DNA from: Blumeriella jaapii
Taxonomy: Eukaryota > Ascomycota > Leotiomycetes > Helotiales > Drepanopezizaceae
Direction of reading: 5' to 3'
Assembly: GCA_009599575.1 (NCBI GenBank)
Contig: VWND01000095.1
Coordinates: forward strand, 1-64,000
Length of the DNA: 64,000 nt
The position numbers and the translations under genes are program-made. This document shows, one piece after another, positions 23,108 through 33,998 of the stretch. Position 1 is the first letter of the stretch; the number at the start of each line of letters is the position of its first letter. The notes under the pieces are model-generated. The model was not told where the DNA came from and searched no databases. It worked only from the letters and a program-made list of their open reading frames with translations.

Positions 23108-24121
23108 TAAGCGTTCGCTGCGAAAATGGAAAATCGCAGGTAAAAACGTTAAAAATCGTCGTGCGTATTTATTGCAAGCATTTTAAATTCGTTTTCGGCC
23201 TTTTAAACGTTTGAAAAATCGGCCAGAAAATCGGCGATTTTTTTTATTAATTTTTCGAAAAATGTAAAATCGGAACGGTTTAAAATACGCGGAGTAAAAA
23301 ACTTTTTCGCTACGCTGTCGGTTTAATAGAATATATAATTTTTACGAAATCGATCGTTAGCAAAATAATCGTAATAAAATTCGAAATTATCGAAAACTTT
23401 AATTTTTTAATAGCGTGCTTTGTAATTTTTATCGTTATTTAATTTAAATTTAAAATTCGAAACGCGCTTTATACGAGCTAATCGAAAATCAGCAGATAAA
23501 TGGAAATTATAACGTTTAAAAAGCGCGTTAAAATCTTGGCCGTTATAAAAAAATCCAAAAAAAGTTCGCGAAAAGCGTGGAAATTGATTTGCAGCGTTTG
23601 TTAATTAAAATAAAACGTTGCGAGAAAAAGGAAAAGCAGCAGATTCGCGACTAGCAGAAACACGTTCGATAAATTCTATTAAACGCTTTAATTAAAAGGT
23701 CTGTCGCAATCGTATAATTTTCAAAAATTATCGTTTACGCTTTTACGCTTTTTTTATTTAATTTTGCAAAAGTTTTAATTAAACGCTTTCAGCGCTAGAT
23801 TGCAAAAAAGAAATAACAGGCGAAATGGTTGGCGCTCTGCCTTTTTTTTGTTTTTTTTTTTTCGAAAAAAGGACTGTTTTTTAAAAAAAAAAGCTTTTGG
23901 AAAAGGCTGTTTTTTCGCTGATTAAAAAAAAAAAAGATTAAAATATAATAGCAAAAGCTGAAAAGCTTTGCTAAAAAAAAATCGTTAAACAAAAGCTATT
24001 TTTCGCGAAATACGAAAATAAGCTTTTTTACGACCGGTCGATTATTTTGATATAATCCGTAAAAAATTCGAAAAAAAAATAATTTACGCCGTCGCTAACG
24101 TAAAAAAAAAGTTATTAATAA

Positions 24122-24387
24122 TATAACGATTTAATCAATCGAAGGATTAAAAAATTAATTAACTAATCGCCGTATTTATATAATATAAAAAACGAGCTTT
24201 TGGTTTTGTAACAAAAATATTTATTTAAAATTAATAATTGCAAAAAGCAAAAATTGCTAAAAAAAAAAAGCTTTATATATATAAATAGTTTCTATAATTA
24301 ATAAAAAGACTTATCAGAAGACCAGGGAGTTTGCAGCTACACGTAGTTGCTGGGATGATACGAGAGGCAAAAAAGTGAATCGTTACA
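24122..24387 (-). repeat. Gypsy-1 copy A 5-prime LTR (266 bp)
   Basis: Begins TATAACGATTT (from TGTAACGATC) and ends AATCGTTACA. It is homologous to the LTRs at 24748, 45208, 51369 and 62319. The outer (right) half retains CpA/TpG and the inner (left) half is mutated. Confidence 0.88.
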
Positions 24388-24747
24388 CAAATGGCCAAAC
24401 CGAAAACGCGAACGCTTATTTATTTTTCTATTTAAAACAATTCGTCGAATACGCTTAAAAAACTGGAAAAACTAGCTTTTTCTAGCTAAATTCGCAGCGA
24501 ATAACGCTGTAAACGCTTTCACCGGAGTTTTTCTTCTTTACGCTAATAAAAGCTTTTATTTCCGAATAAACTTTTTTTTATTTAAACCTATTTTAAATTC
24601 CATTTCACGTATTTGACGAATAACAAATACGAAAAAAAACGATTTCGCCGATAAAATAAAAGAATTAAAATTATTTTTACGCACAAATCTAATTTTAGCG
24701 CTGGCCGATTAAAAATACTATTTTAATTAATAACGCCAACCAGCTTT
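24388..24747. other. 360-bp spacer between two inverted gypsy-1 copies
   Basis: RIP-mutated sequence lying between the head-to-head LTRs. It matches nothing else in the window that I can see. One + frame has a run of charged residues with stops, possibly a gag-like remnant, but I cannot name it. No target duplications are visible between its two ends. Confidence 0.4.
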
Positions 24748-25015
24748 TGTAACGATTCACTCTTTTGCCACCTTTTTTGTCATCCCAGCAACTACGTGTA
24801 GCTGCAAGCTTTCTGGTCTCCTGATAGGTCTTCTATTAATTATGGAAACTATTTATATATATAAGGCTTTTTCTTTTTAGCAACTTCTGCTTTTTACAAT
24901 TGTTAATTTTAAATAAATATTTTTATTACAAAACCAAAGGCTCGTTTTTTATATTATATAAACACGGCGATTAATTAACTGATTTCTTAGCCCTTCGATT
25001 AATTAAATCGTTATA
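24748..25015 (+). repeat. Gypsy-1 copy B 5-prime LTR (268 bp)
   Basis: TG...CA-type LTR whose outer half is nearly unmutated (AACGATTCACTC, GCAACTACGTGTAGCTGCAAG). The inner end has become TTATA. It has a TATATATAA promoter-like word near 24855. Confidence 0.88.
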
Positions 25016-26532
25016 TTATCAACAACTTTTTTTTTACGCTGGCGACGGCGTAAATTATTTTTCTTTTCGAATTTTTTACGAATTATATTAAAATAATCGA
25101 TCGGTCGTAAAAAGGCTTATTTCCGCATTTCGCGAAAAATAGCTTTTATTTAACGATTCTTTTTTTAGCAAAGCTTTTCAGCTTCTGCTATTATATTTTA
25201 ATCTTTTTTTTTTTAATCAGCGAAAAAACAGCCTTTTCCAAAAGCTTTTTTTTTTAAAAAACAGTTTTTTTTTTTCGAAAAAAAAAAAACAAAAAAAAAG
25301 GCAGAGCGCCAATTATTTCGCCTGTTATTTCTTTTTTGCAATTTAGCGCTGAAAGCGTTTAATTAAAACTTTTGCAAAATTAACTGAAAAAAGCGCAAAA
25401 GCGTAAACGACAACTTTTAAAAATTATACGATTACGACAAACTTTTTAATTAAAACGTTTAGTAAAATTTATCGAACGTGTTTTTGCCAGTCGCGAATCT
25501 GCTGCTTTTCTTCGCAACGTTTTATTTCAATTAATAAACGCTGCAAATCAATTTTTACGCTTTTCGCGAATTCTTTTTAAATCTCCTTTTAACGGCCAAA
25601 ACCTTAGCGCGCTTTTTAAACGCTATGATTTCCATTTATGTATTAATTTTCGACTAACTTGTATAAAGCGCGTTTCGAATTTTAAATTTAAGCTAAATAA
25701 TAGTAAAAATTACAAAGCACGCTATTAAAAAATTAAAGTTTTTAATAACTTCGAACTTTATTACGATTATTTCGCTAGCGATCGATTTCGTAAGAATTAT
25801 ATATTCGATCAAACCGAAAGCGTAGCAAAAAAGTTTTTTATTCCGCGTATTTTAAACCGTTCCGATTTTATATTCTTCGAAAAATTAATAAAAAAAATCG
25901 CCGATTTCCTAGCCGATTTTTCCGACGTTTAAAAAGCCGAAAACGAATTTAAAATACTTGTAATAAATACGCGACGATTTTTAGCGATTTTACCTGCGAT
26001 TTTTTATTTTCGCAGCGAACGTTTAAATACGAACTGACAAACAGCTTCGAAACGCTTTTCGCGACAAAATACTAAAGCGTTTACGAAAAAAGCTGTATTT
26101 AAAATAAACGCGTACAACGACTTTCAAAGATTAATTCACCGCCGTCCGTCAAAAAAAATAAAATTAATTAGCTGAACGAATTTTATACGCGAGTCGCTTT
26201 TTAACCAAGTTTATTATTTATCAAAATAATAAATTTTTAATTAAAACGTATTACGAATCAAATCGTACGTACGAAAATCGTTCAAATGCTTTATAAATTC
26301 CTTTTTAGCCTTTTGCTGCTTTTCCTTTATTTTTACGCCAAAACGCCTTTTTTAACGTTTTTTTTTTTCGATCGGATCAACGATAACGCTCGTTTTTTAT
26401 TTTATATTAAAAAGTTTAAAAAAGCCAATTTGCACGACTTTCTACGGGCCGACCCTCGGTTTTATCCAAAAGCCTTTTTAAGCTAATAAGCGTAAACGAG
26501 ATCGAGCCGGCCGAAAATTCGCTTTTTAATAA
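24748..26532 (+). mobile_element. Gypsy-1 copy B (plus, truncated)
   Basis: The 5-prime LTR at 24748-25015 (TGTAACGATTCACTC ... ATCGTTATA) is followed by gag-region sequence collinear with 45505-47015 of the complete element. The homology stops at 26532, where the family X end begins. Stops replace Gln codons throughout; the lysine/arginine-rich gag start (for example AKNCAKA-type KKAQKRKRQ) and later IADFLADF segments remain readable. It carries no pol. Confidence 0.85.
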
Positions 26533-27129
26533 TGTAAAAGTAGGTAGGAAAACCAGACTGATACGGCCATATGTCGGTGGGTAAAATAGTCTAGGGATTC
26601 TCTAGAAAAGACTGAAAAAAGGAAAAAAAAAAAAAAAAAAAAAAAAAGTATAAATTGGATTGCGTGTCTGTGATATTATTTAAAAGGGTGCTTTGCTTTT
26701 ATACCTGTTGAAAATAGTTAATAGCAGAAAGTTTCGGAAGGATTTATGCCTCGATTATAATTAAAATTACTAATTTTTATTAATACAAAATATCACCGTT
26801 TTATATTCTGTTTTAAACAATATACGTAGTCGTTTTTAACTACGACCAAAAAAAAATATAATTTTAATAAATGCAATTTAGTTTATTTTATATAATTTAA
26901 AAACCAATTAATCAAAAACCGAATTTTTTAGCTTTTTTACTTTTTCGGTTTCCTAATCCGTTTTTGGCCTTTTTGCTATTGGCTCCTATAGAAAAATAGC
27001 GTTTCGCTTATTATTTAAATTATTTTATTTATTTTGCTTTTTTAAAAAATGGCTCGATAAAATGTTAATCGAAATATCGTTTAGATTTACGAACGTTTTA
27101 ATAGCTTTTTCGTCGATAATATTATTAAA
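26533..27129 (-). repeat. Family X terminal repeat, left copy
   Basis: Direct repeat (same orientation) of 56724-57315, ~85-90% similar by eye. Read on the minus strand it has a C-terminal coding remnant, then CAGGTATAAAAGCAAAGC (TATA box) and a poly-T/polypurine stretch, and it ends CTACCTACTTTTACA. That organisation (promoter followed by a CA end) is what the 3-prime part of an LTR looks like. The homology to the right copy stops at 27129 only because a gypsy-2 interrupts the right copy. The sequence from 26533 to ~26760 is GC-richer and barely mutated. Confidence 0.6.
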
Positions 27130-27546
27130 TATCGCCGCGACGAATGCTTTTCACGATTTTTCTGCGTAAATAATAAATTCCAGCTTTTGAACGTAATTTT
27201 ACGCTTTGCAAAAAGCGCTGAAAAGTTTTATATTAAAATCGTAGAAATAATCGATTAATTCGTCGTAATTAAAATCGATTAACGCTTTTGCTTTGCGTAA
27301 AATTAATAGGTCGGATTACGGTTGTTTGCCGACGAATGCTTTTGAAAAAGCTTCGAAATTTGTAAAAAAAATTATTTTACGAAATGGTTCGAAAATAGTC
27401 GTTTACAGTCGAGACCATCGAAAATGCTATGATTGCTTTCGCCGTAGTATAAATAATATTAGATTGTTTATCGAAGCGTCGTTTTCGAAATAGTTTTTAT
27501 ACTTTTGCGCCGTATAATTGTTCGAATAGATTAGCATCGCGCCGTC
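26900..27546 (-). pseudogene. Family X protein P, C-terminal part
   Basis: Minus-strand relic. The readable residues include ALIDFNYDELIDYFYDFNIK, FIIYAEKS, NNIIDEKAIKTFVNLNDI and a basic tail AKRPKTD resembling a nuclear localisation signal. In-frame TAA mark former Gln codons. I do not recognise the family. It may be the C-terminus of a gag-like or accessory protein continuing from 33999-36045. The block at 27542-27546 (CCGTC) is the duplicated target of gypsy-2. Confidence 0.4.
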
Positions 27547-27830
27547 TGTCACAGCTAGCTTAAGGGTGATCGGGATAATATGGACCAAAAGGTACGCATG
27601 TAAATTGAAAGAAAGACACCGAGCTAAAATGCTCGGGATCGCGAATTTTATGTACAGTGGATTGCGCTTGTGAGTCACGTGACTTAGCGCGAAGCCTAGT
27701 GGCCGAAGTGGTCCGTGCCCAAACTTTATTCCAACACCACCGGCAATTATACTATTAGCAACCATTATTAGCAATTATATTATTAGCAGCTATACCATTA
27801 GCAGCCATACCACTAGCCAGGATCGTAACA
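27547..27830 (-). repeat. Gypsy-2 copy 1 3-prime LTR
   Basis: TGTCACAGCTAGCTTAAGGG ... AGGATCGTAACA on +. It contains degenerate ~15-bp repeats of GGCAGCCATACCACT type and the 14-bp near-palindrome GAGTCACGTGACTT. RIP is mild at the outer (27547) side and heavier toward the inner side, where CACTGGC has become TATTAGC. Confidence 0.93.
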
Positions 27831-29640
27831 CCCCCTTTTTTCGAAAAACTGCGTCTTTGCAATTGCAGTTATAAATCTATCGTTCTTTAATTTAATGTAA
27901 TTTTTTCTGCTTTCGTTGTAAACTTGCAATTATACGAAAAGCGCTCGTGAAAGGTTTTTAGCGGTGGGGTATAATCGGTAAAATGCTTAAAAAATATAAA
28001 AAGCCGTTATAGCGTTAAAACAGAAATACTATTCGAAATCTTTATTAGCGCTTTTTCAATTAATTTAATATTGCAATATTTTTTTGTATAATTTCGAATT
28101 TATTATTTTTTCGATTTTTTATTCCGTTTGTTTAAAAAATAATTAAATAAAAGCTGGTTCGGGGCGGCGTTGGCCAGGTAAAAGGTTGTTAATATACTTT
28201 CGAAGCGAATATAAATAAAAGATTAAATAAATTAATCAATTTGCGAAAAAGTCAAGTTTCCAACTTTTTTTTATTTTATCGACGATTTTAATTAAGCCGT
28301 ATTATTTGTTTAAAAACTTCCGAAAAAATCGGTCGAGTTTTTAATTTTTAATATTTACTAATATCTCGTCGCTTATATTTCAATTTATTAGTCGTTTATG
28401 CAAATTGACGAAACGTTTCATTTCGGCTTATTATTGCGTAATAAACGATTGCGCGTATTTTACAATCTTTTTAGTTCGAAAGGCCAAATGCAAAGCTTCG
28501 TCGCGGTTAAGCTTTTCGGTGGCCGAGCGAAAAAAACGGAAATTATTTATATTTTAAAATATACGAGCCTCGTATTTATTTAAAATTTAAAAAAGAAAAA
28601 CGTTGCCGAAAAACTCGTGCGGCAAAATCAATTGTATAATATTTATCAAAAATAAAAAGCGTTTTTAATTGTTTTAATAATAAAAGTAAAAAAAGCGAAA
28701 GCGTTGTTTAATATATTAATTTATTATTTCGGTCTGCTTATCGATATTAAAATTATACGTAATAATTAATTTAATTTTAGTTTTTAATATGCAGCAAAGT
28801 TTTTGTTAAAAAACCGAAACAAATTAAGCTTTTCGGTCCGAAATAATTAAATCCGGCATGCCGAAATAGCGCATTTAATAAATCAAAAACAAAGCTACTA
28901 ACTTTTTCGCTGTAATAATTTTATAATAAAAAACTGACAAAAACTTTTTAAATAGGCGATTTATTATTACAAAAGCGAAGTCGTAACCATTTTCGTCTAA
29001 TAAAAGCTTCGTAAAATCCATCGTTAAATATTAATAAAATCTGCTAAATATAAGCAAAAGCTTTAAAAAGCCCGGGGTTTTATCGCGCCTAGCTTTTATT
29101 CGTATATAATAATAATTCGAAACGTACTATTGTATATTTGCTTTTATAACTTTTTAATAATATTTGCGACCGATTAAAAACTTTATTTTTTTTATTTTAA
29201 CGTATGCTACGTAAAGCTGTTCGTAAATATATCGGATTAAAAAAATTCGCAATTCGGAAAATTTCAAAAACATTATTAATCTGCTTTGGAAAAACAATTT
29301 ATTTTATCGCAGTTGATAATTAAGATTATAATTGCGAATTTGTATTCGTTGCGCTTCGAAAAAAAAAAAGTTTTTATTAGCTTATAATAAATCGTTTATA
29401 ATTATATAATTATATATATCGTATGCGATTACGGAAATTAAATCTACGGGTTTTTTTATAAGCATTTTATTTTTTTCGTTTTCGCTGTCTTTTTCGAAAA
29501 AAATGCTATCGTTATCGGACTTATCGAACGATATTTCCATAAGCGCTAACGTAATTATGCTTTTAGCAATTATTTTTTTTTAAAATCTAAAAATTTAATT
29601 TATCGTTTAAAAGTATTTGCTGCTTCCGAACTGTTCGCTA
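27831..29640 (-). pseudogene. Gypsy-2 copy 1 integrase relic
   Basis: Minus-strand remnant collinear with the integrase start of copy 2 (61720-62318) and continuing beyond it to the C-terminus. The segment at 28976-29046 is the reverse complement of the copy 2 sequence at 62250-62318, which encodes the first part of the catalytic core (MDFTKLLL). The remainder, lost from copy 2 in this window, lies at 27831-28975. Stops are frequent and no open stretch is long. It ends near the polypurine tract. Confidence 0.6.
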
Positions 29641-29829
29641 TCGTGCTTTTAATAAAAAAATATTTTGATTTTTGCGAAAAAAGATATTAGCGAGCGTATT
29701 AATAATTTCCGACCGGTATATAATTATAAAAATAAAAATCGGCGAAAAATTCGGCCTATCGGGTTTATCGAGCCGAAAAATCTTTAATTATTATAAAATA
29801 TTTTAAAAAACGCGGTAATCGGTGTATAT

Positions 29830-30110
29830 ATATACGTTTTTTTTAGGCGCTTAACAGCTTCGGCTTATAATTTTTTTAAAAAAGCGAAAAATGACGAAAA
29901 ACTTTTTGTCGTAAATCGGATAGTTAAATTCGGCGTCGATTATAATTTTAAAAAAAAAACCGACCGAATAATAAAAGTTATTTTTTTGCAATTGCGATAA
30001 TACGCTAACTATTATCCTATTAAAAAAATCGGTTTTTAAACGCGTTTGCTTATACGGGTCGTAATAGCACAAAATAAAAATATTTAACAAAGCTTTGCGC
30101 AATGCCTTCT
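29830..30110 (-). pseudogene. Gypsy-2 copy 1 RNase H relic
   Basis: The 83-residue open stretch at 29851-30102 has FFNRIIVSVLSQLQKNN, then FFFKIIIDAEFNYPIYDKK. These are the VLSQ and E-x-NYxIYDKEL signature of Ty3/gypsy RNase H. It follows the reverse transcriptase relic in the expected order. Met at 30102 is internal. Confidence 0.75.
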
Positions 30111-30960
30111 ATACGTTTTTCTGCTTTTTCTCGAATACGAAAAAAACGTTTTTGCTTATAAAAGCAGTAAAAAAGCGGCAAATGCGGCTGTAGCCGGCTA
30201 TAAAACGTTTGTAAAAATTGCAAAAGCTTAAAAAGCTTTGTACGCCTCGCATATTCGCTGTATATTACCAGTTTTTAATAATAACGATTTTTTCCGGGTT
30301 TATTTTAATGCTTTGAGTATTAATAACGAAATTTAGAAATTTAATTTTTGTAATATTAAACTCGCATTTTTTAATATCAGCTTTCAAGCCGTATTTTTTC
30401 AAAATCGATAAAAAATTTTTAATATAAATTTTATATTTTAAATTATTTGTAAAATAAATAAAAATATCGTTAAAATACGCCGAGCAAAAATTATTTAAAT
30501 GCTTTATAAAAATATTATTAATAAAGCGTTGAAATATAACGGGCCTATTAATAAAGCCGAACGGAAAAATTTTATATTTATATATGCCGTATCGAATGCG
30601 AAAATTAATCAGTTTTTTAAACTTTTCGAATATCCGGATTCGATTAAATATTTATTAAATATTAATTTTCGTAAATACTTTGATTTTAATAATTCGCGCC
30701 AGTATTTCGTCGATCAAAAATAAAAAATAAAAATCTTTTTTCGTAAAATCGTTAAGCTTGCGATAATCGATATACAAGCGTATAAAGCCGTTTGATTTTT
30801 TAATAAATAAAATCGGAGCGGCGAAAAAAGCATTAAAAAATTTAATAAAACTTTTATATAAATTATCGAAGATATAGCTTTTGATTTTTGTAAGCTATTT
30901 ATTCGTAAAGCGTTTAAATAGTTTTATAAAAAACGTATTTTTCGTAGCCAAATATATTTT
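30110..30960 (-). pseudogene. Gypsy-2 copy 1 reverse transcriptase relic
   Basis: Minus-strand homologue of 60370-61200. The antisense frame 30499-30723 is a shadow. On the minus strand it reads through the IDYR...LNDF and YFNDIFIY (originally YLDDI) neighbourhoods, with frequent TAA. The polymerase active-site Asp pair is not intact. Confidence 0.7.
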
Positions 30961-31128
30961 ATAATTTATACCGGAGCGGCGAAAAACGAATTTATCGCTT
31001 TTTTGCTTATAAAACAATTTTTCGAATTCCGAATATTAAACTAAAAAAAGCTTTTTTATAAAAATTACGTTATCGTTATATTTGGCTTGCAAAGCGTCGG
31101 AAACGGAAATGCTTTTTATTACCGCGAG

Positions 31129-31431
31129 CTATATGATTTTTTTAAATTCGGCGACTTTCGCACGGCGGAAACGTTTTCTGTTTATATTATATATAAAAGT
31201 AATAAACGTATAATCGCTGAATAATAATAACTTTTTTTTTTTCGCGGTTCGCATTCGCTTTTCGTAACGTATTTGCAAAGCGCTAAATGCAAAAGCGAAA
31301 ATACAGCTGATATTGCAATTGAAAATAAAAAAGATAGCAACTGGCCCGATTAAAAAGACCGGCTTGATCGATTCAGGGCTGCTAATAAAAAACTTTTTTA
31401 TTTTGTTTAAACTGCTTTTAAAATTTCGCAT
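31129..31431 (-). pseudogene. Gypsy-2 copy 1 region between protease and reverse transcriptase
   Basis: A 100-residue open stretch (MRNFKSSLNKIKKFFISSPE...) that is collinear with 59877-60180 of copy 2. It carries a Lys/Arg-rich segment (RYEKRMRTAKKKKLLLF). It is the linker between protease and reverse transcriptase in this family. No separate function is evident. Confidence 0.6.
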
Positions 31432-31677
31432 AAACGTAAAAGGTCTACCAGCTCCAAAGCTTAAATAGACTTTTTTAATCGTTGCAAAAATGCTGGCAAA
31501 AATATATAAAACTTTTATTGCGCTGTCTCGTTTATTTGCATTTTTTTTAATATATACGACTAAGCATTTTTTAAGCTTTTTTCGCTAATTAAAATCGACG
31601 AACAACTGCTCGTTGAAATAAAAAATAATAAATATATCGAATAGCCATTTTATTTTGTTTTTTCTTTGGCCGTACGT

Positions 31678-32240
31678 TTATTTTAAATCGTAATACTGTA
31701 AAAATTTGCGACTAATAAAAACGTCGGTAAAACCCAGATTTATAACCAAAAAAAGAAAATTTATACGACGTCGATTAATCGTAAAAAAAAAAAAAATAGC
31801 AAAAAAAATAAGCTTTCCCGGCTCGCTATTATAACCGGTAAATATAATAAGCTTATGCAACCGAATAAAATTTATTTCGAAACGTTAAAAAAATTAATAC
31901 GCTAAAAAAGTTTTAATCGTACCGAAAATATTAGCTCCGCTATCGATATATGCAAATATTTTAATATATAATTTATTACGTACTAATTTTATAAAAACTA
32001 AAAACTGTCGTTCTTTTATTAAAAAGCGCTGATCAAATTTTAAATTCTTTTACAAATCGAATTTTTTGCTATAATAAAAGTTTTTGCTACGATTTAAAAG
32101 TTTTTTAACAAATCGTTTTGCTTTTTATCGATAGCTATTTCGGCGATTTTACGACTAAGCTTAGCGTCGAAGCAAACGTTTGCGAAATGGCCGGGCTTGC
32201 CGCAGTTATAATAAGCGCTAAAAAAACGCGCAGCCAAACG
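31678..32240 (-). pseudogene. Gypsy-2 copy 1 protease and CCHC-knuckle region
   Basis: On the minus strand 31678-31860 carries NSEPGKLIFFAIFFF and LGFTDVFISRKFLQYYDL, the distal part of an aspartic protease region. The gag zinc knuckle (NYGKPGHFANVC in copy 2, from C-x2-C-x4-H-x4-C) lies around 32150-32215. The + strand frame 32118-32330 is its antisense shadow. Confidence 0.6.
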
Positions 32241-33709
32241 AAAAAAACCGGAAATAGCAAAAATAATAGCTATACGTTCGTAAAAATTTTTATTAAAAAA
32301 AAAAAAAGCCGTGCGAACAAAAAGGGCTAAAAAAGTAAAACGCTATAAAACCTTAGAAATACCGGAAATACGTCTAGAATCCTGATTAGCAAAAGTTATA
32401 GCAAAAAAAAAATAGCTTATGCGACAAACAAAGGCCATTTTTTCAGCTCGGATATTACGTAACTTTTTATTTACAACGGCCAAAAACTCGTCCAAAGCAA
32501 TATAATTACTATTTATTTTATACTTTTTTATTCGAAAATCGTATTTAAAAATAAAAATAATTTTTTCGTATATATTTTTAAATTAACGGTTTTTAATAAT
32601 TTTGCTAATAATTGCATAACGGATAAATAAAAAACGAAAATTATTATAAATTTGACCGTTATTTATATAAAGTTTATTATATTGCAATTTGGCAAACTAA
32701 ACGCGGTTATAATTAAAAAAGCGCTGATTAAAAATGCGAAAAACGTTTCGGGCCGATTAAGCTTAGTTATAAAACTCAAGATTCAAATATTTTAAAATAA
32801 TAGTTTTTGCTTTTTTAATAATATATTTAAAATATATTTTGACTTAATTTATATTTTGTATAAAATTTCTTAAGTATTTTTTAATAAACAGTTTTATATT
32901 TATTTTTTATATATTATATTTAATTTTTTTTTAATAATCGCTAAAAGCGTAGCGAAAATATTTAATTTTAAATAATTCGATTCGAAAAATAATTAAATCG
33001 AAAACGGAAAAATAATATTCGGGAATTAATTAAAAATTTGCGGTAAACGCGCGAAGCTCGGAATAAAAAAAAAGCGTCGCGAACGATATTAGCGGAAAAA
33101 GCTGGAAAGCAAACGGCGGCAATAATTTAAGCGATTATTTAAGCGATTTAAAGCTGCTGGGCCGTAGTAAATCCTTCAGCGTTGGCAGATATATTAGGCA
33201 ATTGTAAAAATATTCGTCGGTTTAGAAATACTAGAATATCAGCGTCGTACAATTCGATTTTAAATTCGATAATCGAACGAAAAGATTCAGCAAATAATTA
33301 TAATTCGATAAAAAAGTCGTAAAATAAAAATTCGCTGCTAAAATCGTCGAAAAAGCTTGGAACGAATAGAAATTCGGAAGCGTTAAAAGCGGAAGCAAAA
33401 AATGGAAATGCTAATTCGAAGCCGAATCGTACGAATTGCGTTCGTTTTCGGATGCCGCGTCGATTTATAAAAAAAGCATAGAATGTGTTAAAAAAAAGCG
33501 ATTCGAATTGCAGAAACAAATCGAATTAATAAAAAAAAAAGATTTCAGCTTTTTCTGAAAACAAAATCAATAAAAAAAAGTTTTAATTAAAGCATCGATA
33601 AATAAACGTCGGTACGAGCGGCCTGAAAAAAGTTCGAATTGCAAAAACAGATCGAATTTTTAACCGTGGATACAAAGCTTTTCAGCGAAAATTATTTGGT
33701 TTTTTTTTA
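32240..33709 (-). pseudogene. Gypsy-2 copy 1 gag relic
   Basis: Minus-strand gag. The open stretch 33298-33519 begins within LQFESLFFNTFYAFFINRRG and runs to an acidic-aromatic segment. It is collinear with 57740-59080 of copy 2. The two copies agree in position but each has private stops, so both died independently or continued to mutate after duplication. Confidence 0.65.
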
Positions 33710-33993
33710 TATTATAGCTAGTTTAAAAATAATCGAAATAATATAAATTAAAAAGTACGTATGTAAATTAAAAAAAAAACATCGAGCTAAAATGCTCGGA
33801 GTCGCGAATTTTATATATAATAAATTGCGCTTATAAGTCACGTAACTTAGCGCGAAGCCTAGTGGCCGAGGTGGTCCGTGCCCAAACCTTATTCCAACAC
33901 CACCGGCAATCATACCACTGGCAACCACCACTAGCAACCATACCACTGGCAGCCATACCACTGGCAGCCATACCACTAGCCAGGATCGTAACA
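33710..33993 (-). repeat. Gypsy-2 copy 1 5-prime LTR
   Basis: Begins TATTATAGCTAG (inner, mutated from TGTCACAGCTAG) and ends AGGATCGTAACA (outer, unmutated). The outer part holds several intact copies of ATACCACTGGCAGCC. The same 284-bp length as its partner fits one insertion. Confidence 0.93.
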
Positions 33994-33998
33994 CCGTC

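Larger units (their letters stand above)
20693..24387 (-). mobile_element. Gypsy-1 copy A (LTR retrotransposon, minus, truncated)
   Basis: The sequence 20693-21739 plus 23108-24121 is the reverse complement of the 5-prime internal region of the complete gypsy-1 at 45208-51665 (matching roughly 45505-47565 there). Its 5-prime LTR is at 24122-24387. The left end stops abruptly at the satellite array, so protease, pol and the 3-prime LTR are missing. A Tc1/mariner element splits it. Gag reading frames are full of TAA. RIP is heavy except in the outer half of the LTR. Confidence 0.85.
27547..33993 (-). mobile_element. Gypsy-2 copy 1, complete Ty3/gypsy element (6447 bp)
   Basis: Two 284-bp LTRs (27547-27830 and 33710-33993) bound a minus-strand gag-pol. 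The target duplication CCGTC is perfect at 27542-27546 and 33994-33998. The polypurine tract AAAAAAAGGGGG lies directly before the 3-prime LTR on the minus strand (27831 onward). Internal order on minus is gag, CCHC knuckle, protease, reverse transcriptase, RNase H, integrase, shared with copy 2 at 57316. All frames are broken by RIP-type stops. Confidence 0.93.

Noticed and set aside
27427..27774. 115-residue minus frame spanning the gypsy-2 LTR and the flank
   Set aside because: It runs across the element boundary and reads LTR repeats; similar frames at 33707-33994 and 57194-57607 arise in the other LTRs for the same reason.
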